Source: Labilibaculum manganireducens | GTDB taxonomy: Bacteria; Bacteroidota; Bacteroidia; Bacteroidales; Marinifilaceae | Length of the DNA stretch: 64,000 nt | Assembly: GCF_002843385.1 (NCBI RefSeq) | Contig: NZ_MVDE01000016.1 | Span: 1-64,000, forward strand | Direction of reading: 5' to 3' | In this document: positions 26,282 to 36,239 of the stretch, one piece after another | Position numbering within the stretch: the stretch's first letter is position 1 | Layout of the letters: each line of letters begins with the position of its first letter | Notes under the pieces: model-generated | Databases searched by the model: none | What the model saw: only the letters and a program-made list of their open reading frames with translations | What the model was told of the DNA's origin: nothing | Made by a program: the position numbers and the translations under genes

Positions 26282-26728
26282 TTAACTCCCGTAGTTTACG
26301 ATGGATTTTTGAAAAAGTTTTAATGTGAAAAGGATTAATGGTCTGAAGGCCAGATAAAAGCCTATTAGCGACAGTATGATATCCATTAAAATAGTAGGTT
26401 TTATCAACTGAAATTTATCGTTAATCAAAGAAAATGATAAAATCCTAAAAATGAATTGAAAAGCGAAAAAGAGAAATATTTGCAAGCCGAAAGGGTTAAA
26501 TGCCAGAGCCTGTTGCAGATTGCCACGGACAATAGCTGAGAAGCTTCGGGACAGACCGGTAGACGGACTTATTTCGTTTGTAATTTGGGTGTAAAAAGAG
26601 GGTATGGGATGATTACATTCTTTAGGAGAAAACAGAGCAGAATAAATAAAAATGCAAAGAATAATTCCGGCTAAAGAGAGGTTAATTATTTTGTAATTCT
26701 GTTTAGCCGAATATTGAGAATTACTCAT
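26282..26728 (-). CDS. DUF2752 family membrane protein
   Basis: About 148 residues from the ATG at 26728, whose ATGAGTAA overlaps the stop codon of the upstream DUF4190 gene by 8 bases; the longer frame would need a TTG at 26734. The segment around SPSTGLSRSFSAIVRGNLQQ, followed by ALAFNPFG, matches the DUF2752 pattern (C-P-x-C-G-x-T-R ... G-D-L ... A...NP), with the cysteines replaced by Ser and Leu. About three membrane helices. Function of the family is unknown. Confidence 0.8.
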   Translation of the reverse strand: MSNSQYSAKQNYKIINLSLAGIILCIFIYSALFSPKECNHPIPSFYTQITNEISPSTGLSRSFSAIVRGNLQQALAFNPFGLQIFLFFAFQFIFRILSFSLINDKFQLIKPTILMDIILSLIGFYLAFRPLILFTLKLFQKSIVNYGS

Positions 26729-27179
26729 TATCAATTTTTATTTCGATGTTGATGCTGTCTGTTTTAATATGAATTGAATCCACACAAACTTCATCAAGTT
26801 GTTCTTCCAATTCCTGCAGAGCATCTTGTAAGTCAGCATTTTGAGTAGACTCATCAATCACTTCTTCAATTGCATCTTCTACAAAACCCTCTATTTGATC
26901 TTCGCTTAGGTTAGCAATCCCAACAACAAATATCAGCCAAAGCGATGCAACTAAAACCCCGATAATAGAAACGATTAAAGCTGCAATATTAATTCCACGG
27001 GCACCATTATCTTTGTTTGCCTGACTTAGTCCTACTGCACTTAAGATGATCGCAATAATTCCCGGAACAATTGCAATAATTCCTACACAGGGAATAAATC
27101 CTATCATGAAAGTTATGATACCAAGTATTAATCCAATTATTCCTAACGTTTGTCCGGCATTTGTGCGCTCTTGTTCCAT
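26721..27179 (-). CDS. DUF4190-like membrane protein
   Basis: A 152-residue protein with glycine-rich membrane helices (LGIIGLILGIITFMIGFIP, IIAIVPGIIAIILSAVGLSQ) followed by NGARGINIAALIVSIIGVLV, the arrangement of DUF4190 proteins. The last ~60 residues are highly acidic and predicted helical. The gene is translationally coupled to the DUF2752 gene by an 8-base overlap, and follows the thioredoxin-like gene by 32 bases. Confidence 0.8.
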   Translation of the reverse strand: MEQERTNAGQTLGIIGLILGIITFMIGFIPCVGIIAIVPGIIAIILSAVGLSQANKDNGARGINIAALIVSIIGVLVASLWLIFVVGIANLSEDQIEGFVEDAIEEVIDESTQNADLQDALQELEEQLDEVCVDSIHIKTDSINIEIKIDNE

Positions 27180-27211
27180 GATTGAGTTGATTAGTCTAAA
27201 GGATAAAGGTA

Positions 27212-27721
27212 CTAATTTTTTGAGATTATTAGTAAAAGATCTTTTTCCAAAGTTTTTTTCGGACTTTCGATAATCCGACCTATTTCCTTACTATTTCGGT
27301 AGATGACAGCTGTTGGAACATTGGTAACTTTATTGGCTTTTGCATCAAAATCCGGTGAAGATTTTCCGGAGTCTAAAGCATTCATATTTAATTGATCAAA
27401 CGGAAAATTTATTTCTTCCAGTATTTTAATGAAACGAGGCACTTCTCTATGACTGTCGTGACACCATGAACCGATAATCAGGAGAATTGAAATATCCGTT
27501 AGATTTTGTTCCCGAAGCTCTTTTAGAATCGTTGTGTCCGGAAGATAAGAATCGTGCTCAGGCGTGTACCAAGGGGAACAAATATCCATGTCAAATGCAT
27601 CTAAAGTAATTTGTCCGTAAAGAATATTCATTTTGATTCTGGAATCTTCTTTGGTTTGGTTTTGAGCCGAAATATTCCCTATGATTAATGAGAGAAGAAG
27701 AAGAATGGCTGGTCTTTTCAT
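27212..27721 (-). CDS. Exported thioredoxin-fold protein
   Basis: A 169-residue protein with a signal peptide (about 1-19, ending in ISAQ). The thioredoxin-like active-site region reads LLIIGSWCHDSHREVPRF, so only one cysteine of the usual CxxC remains (C-H-D-S). VTNVPTAVIYRN supplies the cis-proline loop. A single cysteine suggests a monothiol or peroxiredoxin-like role rather than a dithiol oxidoreductase; this is inference. First gene of the small membrane-protein run. Confidence 0.8.
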   Translation of the reverse strand: MKRPAILLLLSLIIGNISAQNQTKEDSRIKMNILYGQITLDAFDMDICSPWYTPEHDSYLPDTTILKELREQNLTDISILLIIGSWCHDSHREVPRFIKILEEINFPFDQLNMNALDSGKSSPDFDAKANKVTNVPTAVIYRNSKEIGRIIESPKKTLEKDLLLIISKN

Positions 27722-27758
27722 AAGATTTGAAGTTTTAGTTTAAGCTGAAATTTAGCAC

Positions 27759-27790
27759 AAAAAAAAGACAGGAACATTGTTCCTGTCTTT
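27759..27790 (-). terminator. Terminator of the mutA-mutB operon
   Basis: A 12-bp perfect stem AAAGACAGGAAC (27764-27775) with GTTCCTGTCTTT (27779-27790), three-base loop. On the minus strand a T-run follows (complement of the A-run 27759-27766). Confidence 0.9.
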
Positions 27791-27812
27791 AAATATAATG
27801 ATAATAAAAGAA

Positions 27813-29969
27813 CTAGTCTTTGTATTGCTCAATTAGGATATCCAACATTTGGATAGCACATCTTGATACTTTGGTACCAGGACCAAATACACCAACAACA
27901 CCAGCTTCGTATAGGAAATCGTAATCCTGAGCTGGAATAACACCACCTGCAGTAACCATGATATCTTCGCGGCCCAATTTTTTCAATTCTGCGATAACGG
28001 CAGGAACTAAAGTTTTGTGACCAGCAGCTAATGAAGAAACACCAACGATGTGTACATCATTTTCTACAGCTTGCTTAGCAGATTCTTCCGGAGTCTGGAA
28101 CAAAGGTCCCATATCCACGTCAAATCCTATATCAGCAAAACCGGTAGCAACAACTTTACCACCACGGTCATGACCATCTTGTCCCATTTTTGCTATCATG
28201 ATACGAGGACGGCGTCCTGTCATTTCTGCAAATTGATTTGCTTTTTCTTTCGCTACAGCGAAATCAGCATCTTGTCCTGATTCTGATGAATATACTCCTG
28301 ACACGGTTCTAATTACAGCTTTATATCTACCACAAACTTTTTCACATGCATCTGAAATCTCACCAAGGGAAGCACGTAATTGTGCAGCTTTAACAGCAAG
28401 ATCCAATAAGTTACCTTCACCTCCGTTTGCACAAGCGGTGATGGCTTCAAGAGCAGCTTGAACAGCTTTATCGTCACGGTTAGCACGAAGCTTAGCCAAA
28501 CGTTCAATCTGAGCAATACGTACAGCAGTGTTATCTACTTCCAATATATCCAATGGATCTTCTTTCTCCAAACGATATTTGTTGGTACCTACAATAGTTT
28601 GAGTGTTCGCATCAATCTTAGCTTGAGTACGGGCAGCAGCTTCTTCGATACGAAGTTTTGGAATACCGGATTCGATCGCTTTTGCCATTCCACCTAATTT
28701 CTCAACTTCTTCAATATGAGCCCAAGCCTTATTTACTAATTCCTGAGTTAACGACTCAACGTAGTAAGAACCAGCCCAAGGATCAACAGCTTTACAGATG
28801 GTAGTTTCATCCTGAATGAAAATCTGAGTATTACGGGCAATACGTGCAGAGAAGTCTGTTGGCAATGCAATTGCCTCATCCAATGCATTGGTATGAAGAG
28901 ATTGAGTGTGACCTAATGCAGCAGCCATTGCTTCGATACAAGTACGTCCAACATTGTTGAATGGATCTTGTTCGGTTAACGACCAACCTGAAGTTTGCGA
29001 GTGAGTACGCAATGCCATCGACTTAGGATTTTTAGGATTGAATTGTTTTACAATCTTAGACCATAGTAAACGACCAGCTCTCATTTTAGCAATCTCCATG
29101 AAGTGATTCATTCCGATTGCCCAGAAGAAAGACAAACGAGGAGCGAATGTATCAACATCCATACCTGCAGCTACACCTTTTTTCAAGTACTCCAAACCAT
29201 CAGCAAGAGTATAAGCCAACTCGATATCTGCAGTAGCACCTGCTTCCTGCATGTGGTAACCCGAGATAGAAATGGAGTTGAACTTAGGCATGAAATTCGA
29301 AGTAAATTCGAAAATATCAGCAATAATTTTCATTGAGAAATTTGGTGGGTAAATGTATGTGTTACGCACCATAAATTCTTTTAGGATATCGTTTTGGATA
29401 GTACCTGAAAGTTCTTCCAGTTTAGCACCTTGCTCTAAACCTGCAACAATGTAAAAAGCCAATACTGGAAGTACTGCTCCGTTCATTGTCATGGATACTG
29501 ACATCTGATCCAATGGAATTTGATCGAAAAGGATCTCCATATCCAGAATTGAGTCAATAGCAACTCCCGCTTTTCCAACATCACCTATTACACGGGGATG
29601 ATCTGAATCATATCCACGGTGAGTAGCTAAATCGAATGCTACAGAAAGACCTTTCTGACCAGCAGCAAGGTTACGACGGTAGAATGCATTTGATTCTTCA
29701 GCAGTAGAGAAACCTGCATACTGACGAACAGTCCAGGGACGCAAAGGATACATCGCTGAATAAGGTCCACGTAGGAATGGAGGTAAACCTGAAACATAGT
29801 TAAGGTGCTCCATACCTTCTAAATCTTCCTTGTTAAAAGCTGTTTTAACAGGAATTTGTTCTGGTGTCATCCACGATTTTTCAATGCCGTTTTCTTTTTC
29901 CCATTCCTGAGCAGCAGCAGTTGATCTTGAAGATGATTTGATATTTATATCTTTAAAATTTGGCTTCAT
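27813..29969 (-). CDS. mutB: Methylmalonyl-CoA mutase, large (catalytic) subunit
   Basis: About 718 residues from the ATG at 29969 ([11 protein letters not shown]); an in-frame start at 30002 adds 11 basic residues overlapping the intergenic spacer and is less likely. The N-terminal TIM barrel includes [14 protein letters not shown] and [12 protein letters not shown]. The C-terminal B12 domain has the base-off/His-on motif [11 protein letters not shown] (His near residue 600). The enzyme interconverts succinyl-CoA and (R)-methylmalonyl-CoA. It follows the small subunit by 45 bases. No adjacent epimerase, MeaB chaperone or cobalamin riboswitch was seen. Confidence 0.97.
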   Translation of the reverse strand: MKPNFKDINIKSSSRSTAAAQEWEKENGIEKSWMTPEQIPVKTAFNKEDLEGMEHLNYVSGLPPFLRGPYSAMYPLRPWTVRQYAGFSTAEESNAFYRRNLAAGQKGLSVAFDLATHRGYDSDHPRVIGDVGKAGVAIDSILDMEILFDQIPLDQMSVSMTMNGAVLPVLAFYIVAGLEQGAKLEELSGTIQNDILKEFMVRNTYIYPPNFSMKIIADIFEFTSNFMPKFNSISISGYHMQEAGATADIELAYTLADGLEYLKKGVAAGMDVDTFAPRLSFFWAIGMNHFMEIAKMRAGRLLWSKIVKQFNPKNPKSMALRTHSQTSGWSLTEQDPFNNVGRTCIEAMAAALGHTQSLHTNALDEAIALPTDFSARIARNTQIFIQDETTICKAVDPWAGSYYVESLTQELVNKAWAHIEEVEKLGGMAKAIESGIPKLRIEEAAARTQAKIDANTQTIVGTNKYRLEKEDPLDILEVDNTAVRIAQIERLAKLRANRDDKAVQAALEAITACANGGEGNLLDLAVKAAQLRASLGEISDACEKVCGRYKAVIRTVSGVYSSESGQDADFAVAKEKANQFAEMTGRRPRIMIAKMGQDGHDRGGKVVATGFADIGFDVDMGPLFQTPEESAKQAVENDVHIVGVSSLAAGHKTLVPAVIAELKKLGREDIMVTAGGVIPAQDYDFLYEAGVVGVFGPGTKVSRCAIQMLDILIEQYKD

Positions 29970-30014
29970 TTTCTTTCTTTTTAACCTGTACTGACGTAGC
30001 ATGCTACGTCTTTA

Positions 30015-31877
30015 CTAAATTCCTAACTCGGCTTGGTATTGTTTTAAAGTTTCAAGAACGTTCGACTTCACGTTAATAAAGTTCTCAACACCCTTAGCTT
30101 TTAGTTCATCAGCACATGCCGGAGCACCTGCAACAACGGTAACAGCTTTTCCTTTAAGAGCTTCGTAAACTTCAGGAACGATAGTTGCATATTCATCATC
30201 AGAGCTGCAAACAACAACAATCTTCGCACCTTTTTCTGTTACGAATTTTACACCTTCTTCTACTGATTTAAAACCGTTGTGATCTTCAACATCAAATCCG
30301 GCACAGGCGAAGAAGTTACAAGCAAACTGAGCACGGGCTTTACGCATGTTTAAGTTTCCGATTGGGAACATCATCACTTTAGGACGACCATTTGTTTTGC
30401 TGTAAATATCGGTTTTGTTACGAAGTGCTTCGAAAGCCTGAGCACCACGATATGGTTTAAGCGTTTCGCAAACAGCATCGGCAGCAGTTTTATCTGCAGG
30501 AGTAAGAACTGATTCAGGAAGAGCTTCCAATACTTCACCAAAATTTGGGAATTGGTTAGTTCCTAAGAAATTCTCTTGACGTGTAGCGATTTGGAAATCA
30601 CGTTTCTGAGCTGTTGCTTTGATTGTAGACTGTACGAATCCTGCTTTGAAAGCTTCCAGGTATCCACCTTTATCTTCAACAGTCAGGAATAGTTTCCAGG
30701 CTTCGTCAGCAATTGATTCAGTTAATGACTCAATATAGTATGAACCTGCAGCTGGATCAGCAATTTTAGCCAGGTGCGATTCTTCTTTTAGTAATAATTG
30801 TTGGTTACGGGCAATTCTCTCAGAGAAAACAGAAGATTCAGCAAATGCAGAATCGAAAGGTTTTACTGTAAATGAATCAAGACCACCTAAAACAGCCGAC
30901 ATTGATTCTGTTTGAGTACGCAGCATGTTCACATAAGGATCGTAAACAGTTTTGTTCCACTCTGATGTTTCGCCATGAACATTCATTTTGCAAACTTCTT
31001 CGTTTGAAGCACCAAATGCTTTCACGATGTTTGCCCATACCATACGTCCGGCTCTTAACTTGGCAATTTCCATAAAATATTTAGAGCTTGTTGCAAAGTT
31101 GAAACGGATTTTTGGAGCTACCTCATCAACTGAAAGACCTGCATCAATCATTTTGCTTAGATATTCAGCACCAGCGGCTAAAGAGAAACCTAATTCTTCA
31201 ACAATTGAAGATCCTGAGTTGTTAAAAAGGCTTCCGCCTACTGCAACAACTTTATAGTTAGGAAGAGCTTTTGCTGCTTCGATAGCTTCTTTTAAATAAT
31301 TAAAAGAACTTTCCTCTGACTGACAGAAGTTGCCAACAGTACTGAATCCTGAAAGAATATCGATAGAAACCCCGCCATTTAATTTATCAAGAGCGATACC
31401 TTTTTCAGTTGCAATTGCCTGTAGGTTTTTAATTAATTCAACAGAACCGTGAGATTTTTCGAAGTTGATTTCTACACAATCCAGAAAAATACCATCCAAC
31501 AAAGTTGCTAATTCATCTTTGCTTAGGTCTTTCCAATTCAATACGAATCCAATTGAGTCGATACCTTTGTTCAGAACATCAAGAGCTTTTTCGTTAGCTG
31601 CTTTTACATCTTCAACAATAATATCCTGACGAACTAACCAGTCGTTATTGTCTTTTTTATTACCACGAACATAAGGAAAATCTCCAGGATAGGTATTCAT
31701 GAAGGCTTTGTCTTCCATGTTCTCCAGTCTGTAGAAAGGCTGCACATTGAATCCTTCATTAGTTCTCCAAACCAACTTTCTATCAAAGTCAGCACCTTTA
31801 AGATCTTTAGTGATTTTGTCAATCCACTCTTGTGTAGATTGAGGAGCAAAGTCACTAAAAAGTTTATTATCTGCCAT
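30015..31877 (-). CDS. mutA: Methylmalonyl-CoA mutase, small subunit
   Basis: A 620-residue paralogue of the large subunit that forms the heterodimer. The barrel region (GGSLFNNSGSSIVEELG, RNQQLLLKEESHLAKIADPA) is conserved. The C-terminal cobalamin-like domain reads PIGNLNMRKARAQFACNFF and lacks the D-x-H-x-x-G motif, as expected for the non-catalytic chain. It is the first gene of the two-gene operon ending at the 27759 terminator. Confidence 0.95.
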   Translation of the reverse strand: MADNKLFSDFAPQSTQEWIDKITKDLKGADFDRKLVWRTNEGFNVQPFYRLENMEDKAFMNTYPGDFPYVRGNKKDNNDWLVRQDIIVEDVKAANEKALDVLNKGIDSIGFVLNWKDLSKDELATLLDGIFLDCVEINFEKSHGSVELIKNLQAIATEKGIALDKLNGGVSIDILSGFSTVGNFCQSEESSFNYLKEAIEAAKALPNYKVVAVGGSLFNNSGSSIVEELGFSLAAGAEYLSKMIDAGLSVDEVAPKIRFNFATSSKYFMEIAKLRAGRMVWANIVKAFGASNEEVCKMNVHGETSEWNKTVYDPYVNMLRTQTESMSAVLGGLDSFTVKPFDSAFAESSVFSERIARNQQLLLKEESHLAKIADPAAGSYYIESLTESIADEAWKLFLTVEDKGGYLEAFKAGFVQSTIKATAQKRDFQIATRQENFLGTNQFPNFGEVLEALPESVLTPADKTAADAVCETLKPYRGAQAFEALRNKTDIYSKTNGRPKVMMFPIGNLNMRKARAQFACNFFACAGFDVEDHNGFKSVEEGVKFVTEKGAKIVVVCSSDDEYATIVPEVYEALKGKAVTVVAGAPACADELKAKGVENFINVKSNVLETLKQYQAELGI

Positions 31878-32099
31878 AACTGTAACTGTTTAAAAATTAG
31901 AGCCTAAAAATAAGGCCTTTTTATCATTTAAGGAAGGTTTAAAAAATGTTCTTAATCATACTTTTAAAACACGTTCGAATTAGGAATTATTAATTAAGAT
32001 TTATGAATAAAACAGGATTTCCGGTCAATTAAAAATGGAATTGTCTGGAATTATATGATGAGTTAAGGTCTTATGACTTACCCATTAATAATTGCTGAC

Positions 32100-33149
32100 T
32101 CAGAATTTATAATTCACAACAATAGGGGCATGATCAGATGCCTGCATCCATTGTTGAAGTGTATTTCCGCTATTTTGAACAAAGTGACCATTGGTAAACA
32201 GGTAATCCACTTTTCGGTTCCAGTACCCGTTTTTATCTGTTGTGTGTGTGAAATGTTTCGAATTGTTTTGTTTAAATTCTTCCAAAGGTATTGCTGCTGT
32301 ATAACTTTCGTAAAAAGGCATCATCCATTCTGTTTCGGAGCTGTAATTATCCGCTTCAAAATCGCCGTCGGTGCATGCTGAATCTTCGAAATTACTGGTT
32401 TGCTTACTAAATGGAGGAAGAGAGTTAAAATCGCCGCCTAAAATAAATTTTTGTCCTTTTTGATTTAAAGAATCGACGTAATTCTTCAAAATTTCCAACT
32501 GTATTTTCTTGGTATCATCTTTGGCATAGGCCGACAGATGAGTTGTTAAAAGTTTAATTGCTTCACCCTTGTGTTCCAGATTTATTTCCAGAATATTTCG
32601 TTTGAGATAAAAATAACGAACAATGAAATTTTGCGATTGAATAAGGGGCAGAGGAGTTCGTTTCGCATCGGTAAATTTCCATTTGGATAAAATGGCATTA
32701 CCCGAATCCATTTTTCCGATGCCGTCGCTGGGAATGTACTTGGCTTTCCATTGTGAGGCGTAAGCCGCATAATTAAAATCGGTATTGTCAAGCAAATACT
32801 GAACCTGATCAACAAAAGCACTTCGTTTTGCATTCACATCGGCTTCCTGAATAAACAGGATATCGGGGTTTACTTCACGGATTTTTTCAGAAAGCATGCT
32901 CATGTTATCCAGCACTTCTGATTTTTCCATGATGACCCGATTGCCATGACAATCGAAAAAGAAATCGATTCTTCCCCCACCAAATTTAATGTTCCAGGTC
33001 ATTACTTTTAAGGTATCCGGGAAGGCGGATTCTTGTTTTTCCAAACTTTCGTATAAGGATACTTCGGTTCCTATTTTGGTGTGAAAAGGATCGCAGGCAC
33101 TGGATAGCAGCGATACCACGATCAAATAAATTTTGCCTAAAAGCTTCAT
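32100..33149 (-). CDS. Endonuclease/exonuclease/phosphatase family lipoprotein
   Basis: About 349 residues from the ATG at 33149, chosen because it places a lipobox (LLSSAC) at the end of a short hydrophobic signal; the start at 33176 would bury it. EEP-superfamily motifs are present: TWNIKFGG, FIQEAD, GGDFNS and SDHAPI, giving the usual metal and catalytic residues. It is probably anchored at the outer surface of a membrane and cleaves nucleic acid or a phosphodiester lipid; substrate unknown. It follows fumC on the same strand. Confidence 0.88.
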   Translation of the reverse strand: MKLLGKIYLIVVSLLSSACDPFHTKIGTEVSLYESLEKQESAFPDTLKVMTWNIKFGGGRIDFFFDCHGNRVIMEKSEVLDNMSMLSEKIREVNPDILFIQEADVNAKRSAFVDQVQYLLDNTDFNYAAYASQWKAKYIPSDGIGKMDSGNAILSKWKFTDAKRTPLPLIQSQNFIVRYFYLKRNILEINLEHKGEAIKLLTTHLSAYAKDDTKKIQLEILKNYVDSLNQKGQKFILGGDFNSLPPFSKQTSNFEDSACTDGDFEADNYSSETEWMMPFYESYTAAIPLEEFKQNNSKHFTHTTDKNGYWNRKVDYLFTNGHFVQNSGNTLQQWMQASDHAPIVVNYKF

Positions 33150-33199
33150 CTTATTAGTGATTGTTGAAATTAGCATGGGTGAAAAATTTCTTTTGTTAA

Positions 33200-34600
33200 T
33201 TATTCTCTATCAGGGTGAATCATTTTGTTTGGATTCACCCACTTGTCAAATTCCTCATTGCTTACGTAGCCAAGTTCAAGGGCAGTCTGGCGCAGACTTT
33301 TGTTTTCCGAATAGGCTTTTTTAGCAATTTCGGCTGATTTTTTATATCCTATATGAGTGTTTAGAGCGGTTACCAACATTAGCGAATTGTCTAAATGTTG
33401 TTTGATTCGTTCCTTGTTGGGGAGAATTCCTTCCACGCAGTTTTTGGCAAAGGAATTACAGGCATCGCCCAGTAATTGAGCCGATTGCAAAAAGTTGTAA
33501 ATGATTACCGGCTTAAAAACATTTAACTCGAAATGACCGCTTGATCCAGCAATGGTAATTGTTGTATCGTTACCCATTACCTGCGCACAAACCATGCTTA
33601 GTGCTTCCACCTGTGTGGGATTTACTTTTCCCGGCATGATTGAAGATCCGGGTTCGTTGGCAGGGAGAATGAGTTCACCAATCCCCGAACGTGGTCCTGA
33701 TGCCATTAAGCGAATATCGTTGGCAATTTTCAGCAGCGAAACAGCAGCTTGTTTTAATGCACCGTGCGATTCAACAATTGCATCGTGAGAGGCTATGGCC
33801 TCAAATTTATTTTTTGCTGATGTAAAAGGTAAATTAGTAAATTCTGCAATATAATCAGCCACTACTTCAGCATACATGTGCGGCGTGTTGATGCCTGTGC
33901 CCACCGCAGAACCTCCAAGAGCAATTTCACTTAAATGCTCCAGACTGTTTCGGATTGCCTTCGCTGCATGATCTAATTGCGAAACATATCCCGAAAACTC
34001 TTGTCCAAGACTTAACGGCGTTGCATCCATTAAGTGAGTTCTTCCTATTTTCACAACATCTTTCATTGCATGGGAATGGCGGGCCAAAGCATTTCTAAGA
34101 TTTTCTATGGAAGGAATGGTGTGATCCTGTAATTTTATAAGACCGGCAATATTCATTGCCGTTGGAAATGTGTCATTAGACGATTGTGATTTGTTGACAT
34201 CATCATTGGGGTGAACGAATGCACTTCCTGTTCCTGTTTGTAAGCCCATAAGTACCTGAGCCCTATTGGAAATTACTTCGTTCACATTCATGTTGGTTTG
34301 TGTGCCTGATCCGGTTTGCCAAATAACCAAAGGAAAATGTTCATCGAGTTCGCCTCTGCAAATTTCATCACATACTCTTGAAATAATTTCCTTTTTATCA
34401 GCATTTAACACTCCCAACTGGTGATTTGTAAAGGCCGCCGCCTTTTTCAGATAAGCATAGGCTCTGATCAGCTCAATAGGCATAGAAGCTACAGGGCCTA
34501 TCTGAAAATTCTCAAGAGAGCGCTGTGTTTGTGCTCCCCAGTATTTGTCGGCAGGAACTTTAACTTCCCCCATTGTGTCAGACTCTATCCGGTATTTCAT
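33200..34600 (-). CDS. fumC: Fumarate hydratase, class II
   Basis: A 466-residue homotetrameric enzyme interconverting fumarate and malate. The superfamily signature [16 protein letters not shown] is intact, as are [31 protein letters not shown] and [15 protein letters not shown]. The length is normal. It lies between an ArsC-like gene upstream and the EEP lipoprotein downstream, all on the minus strand with short gaps. Confidence 0.97.
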   Translation of the reverse strand: MKYRIESDTMGEVKVPADKYWGAQTQRSLENFQIGPVASMPIELIRAYAYLKKAAAFTNHQLGVLNADKKEIISRVCDEICRGELDEHFPLVIWQTGSGTQTNMNVNEVISNRAQVLMGLQTGTGSAFVHPNDDVNKSQSSNDTFPTAMNIAGLIKLQDHTIPSIENLRNALARHSHAMKDVVKIGRTHLMDATPLSLGQEFSGYVSQLDHAAKAIRNSLEHLSEIALGGSAVGTGINTPHMYAEVVADYIAEFTNLPFTSAKNKFEAIASHDAIVESHGALKQAAVSLLKIANDIRLMASGPRSGIGELILPANEPGSSIMPGKVNPTQVEALSMVCAQVMGNDTTITIAGSSGHFELNVFKPVIIYNFLQSAQLLGDACNSFAKNCVEGILPNKERIKQHLDNSLMLVTALNTHIGYKKSAEIAKKAYSENKSLRQTALELGYVSNEEFDKWVNPNKMIHPDRE

Positions 34601-34637
34601 GATCTAAATTTTGACTGATTAATCAGAAATAAATCAA

Positions 34638-34979
34638 CTACAAAATCTCTTCTACATTTTCAGCAGGCACAGCAAAAATTGCTTTGTGGTCTTTTACAAC
34701 AATAGGGCGTTGAATCAGGTTTGGATATTCAATTAAGATTTTGATCCACTCATCGGCATTGAAATTTTTCCCTTTAAAATCGGTTTTGTATAATTTCTCG
34801 TGAGTGCGGATAATTTCCCAGGGTTGTTTCGCCATTCTCATCAATACATCAGCAAGTTCGGCTTCAGTAAACTCATCTTTTAGATACAAACGAATTTCAG
34901 GTTCAAGGCCTTTGTCTTGTAAATATTTTAAACCTGCTCTACTTTTGGAGCAACGCGGATTGTGATAGATTTTCAACAT
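34638..34979 (-). CDS. ArsC family reductase
   Basis: About 113 residues from the ATG at 34979 (MLKIYHNPRCSKSR); an upstream in-frame start at 35060 gives a non-conserved extension. Thioredoxin-fold ArsC proteins of the glutaredoxin-dependent type have this N-terminal catalytic Cys (NPRCSKSR) and the later arginine motif LIQRPIVV, both present. It could reduce arsenate, but ArsC-like/Spx-like proteins of other function share the pattern and no ars genes are nearby. Confidence 0.85.
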   Translation of the reverse strand: MLKIYHNPRCSKSRAGLKYLQDKGLEPEIRLYLKDEFTEAELADVLMRMAKQPWEIIRTHEKLYKTDFKGKNFNADEWIKILIEYPNLIQRPIVVKDHKAIFAVPAENVEEIL

Positions 34980-35211
34980 TTTTATTTCTGATTTACTGTT
35001 TAATGTGATACAAATATACGGCTTTACAGATAATGGAAAGACAGATTTGAAGATATTCACCTATTTATTGCAATACCTGGCTTTAGGTGAGTGAAAATTT
35101 GAAAACCGGCTTGCTTCCTGTTGCCGGATTATTTGTAAGAGCACGCAAATCCCTTTCCATTAGTCTGGAAATTTACATTCTTCTAATCGGTTCGCACTTC
35201 CTGAATCCGGG

Positions 35212-35419
35212 AAATGCCGTTCGACTAAAAAGAAGGCTTTTCGGGTGCAGTAAAATGCCGTTTGACTCATCCGGTGAGCTTTTCATTTGGTAAAAAGCAG
35301 CGTATGATCATTCAAATGCCATTTTCCAGTTGCAGAAAACCCCCTTCGATCAACAGGACGGGCTTTTCTTGTACTGGAAATGTCCGTTTGACCAGCCGGA
35401 TGCACTTTTTTGTTGCAAG
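35212..35419 (+). repeat. Degenerate 42-bp tandem repeats
   Basis: The 500-bp gap 34980-35479 holds no credible gene. Five degenerate units start at 35212, 35252, 35294, 35336 and 35378; the last four have an exact 42-bp period. They share AAATGCCGTTTGAC-like starts and CTTTTC-like ends. Read on the plus strand the last four units encode K-x-P-F-D-x-x-x-x-L-F repeats (KMPFDSSGELFIW, KAAYDHSNAIFQL, KTPFDQQDGLFLYW, KCPFDQPDALFCC), with a TAA at 35291. A possible further unit starts near 35101. Confidence 0.7.
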
Positions 35420-35479
35420 GGCAAGGTCATTCTACTAAAAAAAATCAAACTATTTCGTGAACACTCTCCCATTTTACAT

Positions 35480-36166
35480 TTAGGGGTTTGTGTTATCTGT
35501 ATTAATGACCTCTATAGGATATTCATCTTTTGTACGGCCATTTTTAAACATGGCTTTTTGATTCACACTTCCATCTTCATTATAGGTAGTCCATTCTCCT
35601 TCTCTCACACCATTTTTGTAAGTCCCTTTTTCCTCTAGCTTTCCGTTTTTGGAGTACCAGTGCCATTCTCCTTCTTGTTTACCATTTTTATAAATTTCCT
35701 TTCTATTTATGTTTCCATTTTCCCAGTAGATTTTGTGTTCTCCCTCTAGCGTTCCATTTTTATATACGCCTGTGGAAGACAGCTTTCCGTTCTTATGATA
35801 ACTTATGGATCGCCCATTTCTTTTTCCATTTTTAAATCTTATTTTGCCTGCTATTTTACTAACTTTTTTAAGTTTTAAACGGGTTTTAAAGAATTTTTGG
35901 TTTCTGCACCAAATTTCTTTTCCCTCTTTTTTTCCGTTTTTATACCTTACTTTAATAGTGATATGATGCCAATCGGAATATTCCGTCCACTTTCCTTCTT
36001 TTTTTCCGTTTTCATATACTCCAGTTCCAGCTAGTTTTCCATCCTTAAAATATTCTTTCCATCTGCCTTCCTTTTCTCCCTCTTTGTTTAGTCTGTTTTC
36101 CTGTGCAAAGAGATTTGATTGTGAGCATAAAAAAAATACTAATAAAAAAGTGGTTGCTGTTTTCAT
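35480..36166 (-). CDS. Exported MORN-repeat / YwqK-like protein
   Basis: A 228-residue protein with a signal peptide (ends near LFAQ) and seven or so repeats of about 23 residues with the pattern NGKxEGxWxxY (KEGRWKEYFKDGKL, KKEGKWTEY, KQEGEWHWYSKNGKL, VREGEWTTYNEDGS). This is the MORN-variant fold often annotated as YwqK family antitoxin component; no toxin partner is seen next to it. The repeats make a beta-meander, possibly peptide- or envelope-binding. It is divergent from the C10 protease gene across 73 bp. Confidence 0.8.
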   Translation of the reverse strand: MKTATTFLLVFFLCSQSNLFAQENRLNKEGEKEGRWKEYFKDGKLAGTGVYENGKKEGKWTEYSDWHHITIKVRYKNGKKEGKEIWCRNQKFFKTRLKLKKVSKIAGKIRFKNGKRNGRSISYHKNGKLSSTGVYKNGTLEGEHKIYWENGNINRKEIYKNGKQEGEWHWYSKNGKLEEKGTYKNGVREGEWTTYNEDGSVNQKAMFKNGRTKDEYPIEVINTDNTNP

Positions 36167-36239
36167 CCTGCGTTATTATAGTTAATTTTAAATGACCGTA
36201 TAAATTATATTGTTGATGATAAATAAAACTACAAATTAA

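Noticed and set aside
35330-35638. A TTG-initiated frame of 102 codons over the end of the repeat array.
   Set aside because: It runs antisense into the YwqK-like gene, has no start context, and its second half has no repeat character.
35480-36166. YwqK-like proteins as antitoxins of a toxin-antitoxin pair.
   Set aside because: Neither copy has a small toxin-like neighbour; the annotation reflects a shared repeat, not a function.
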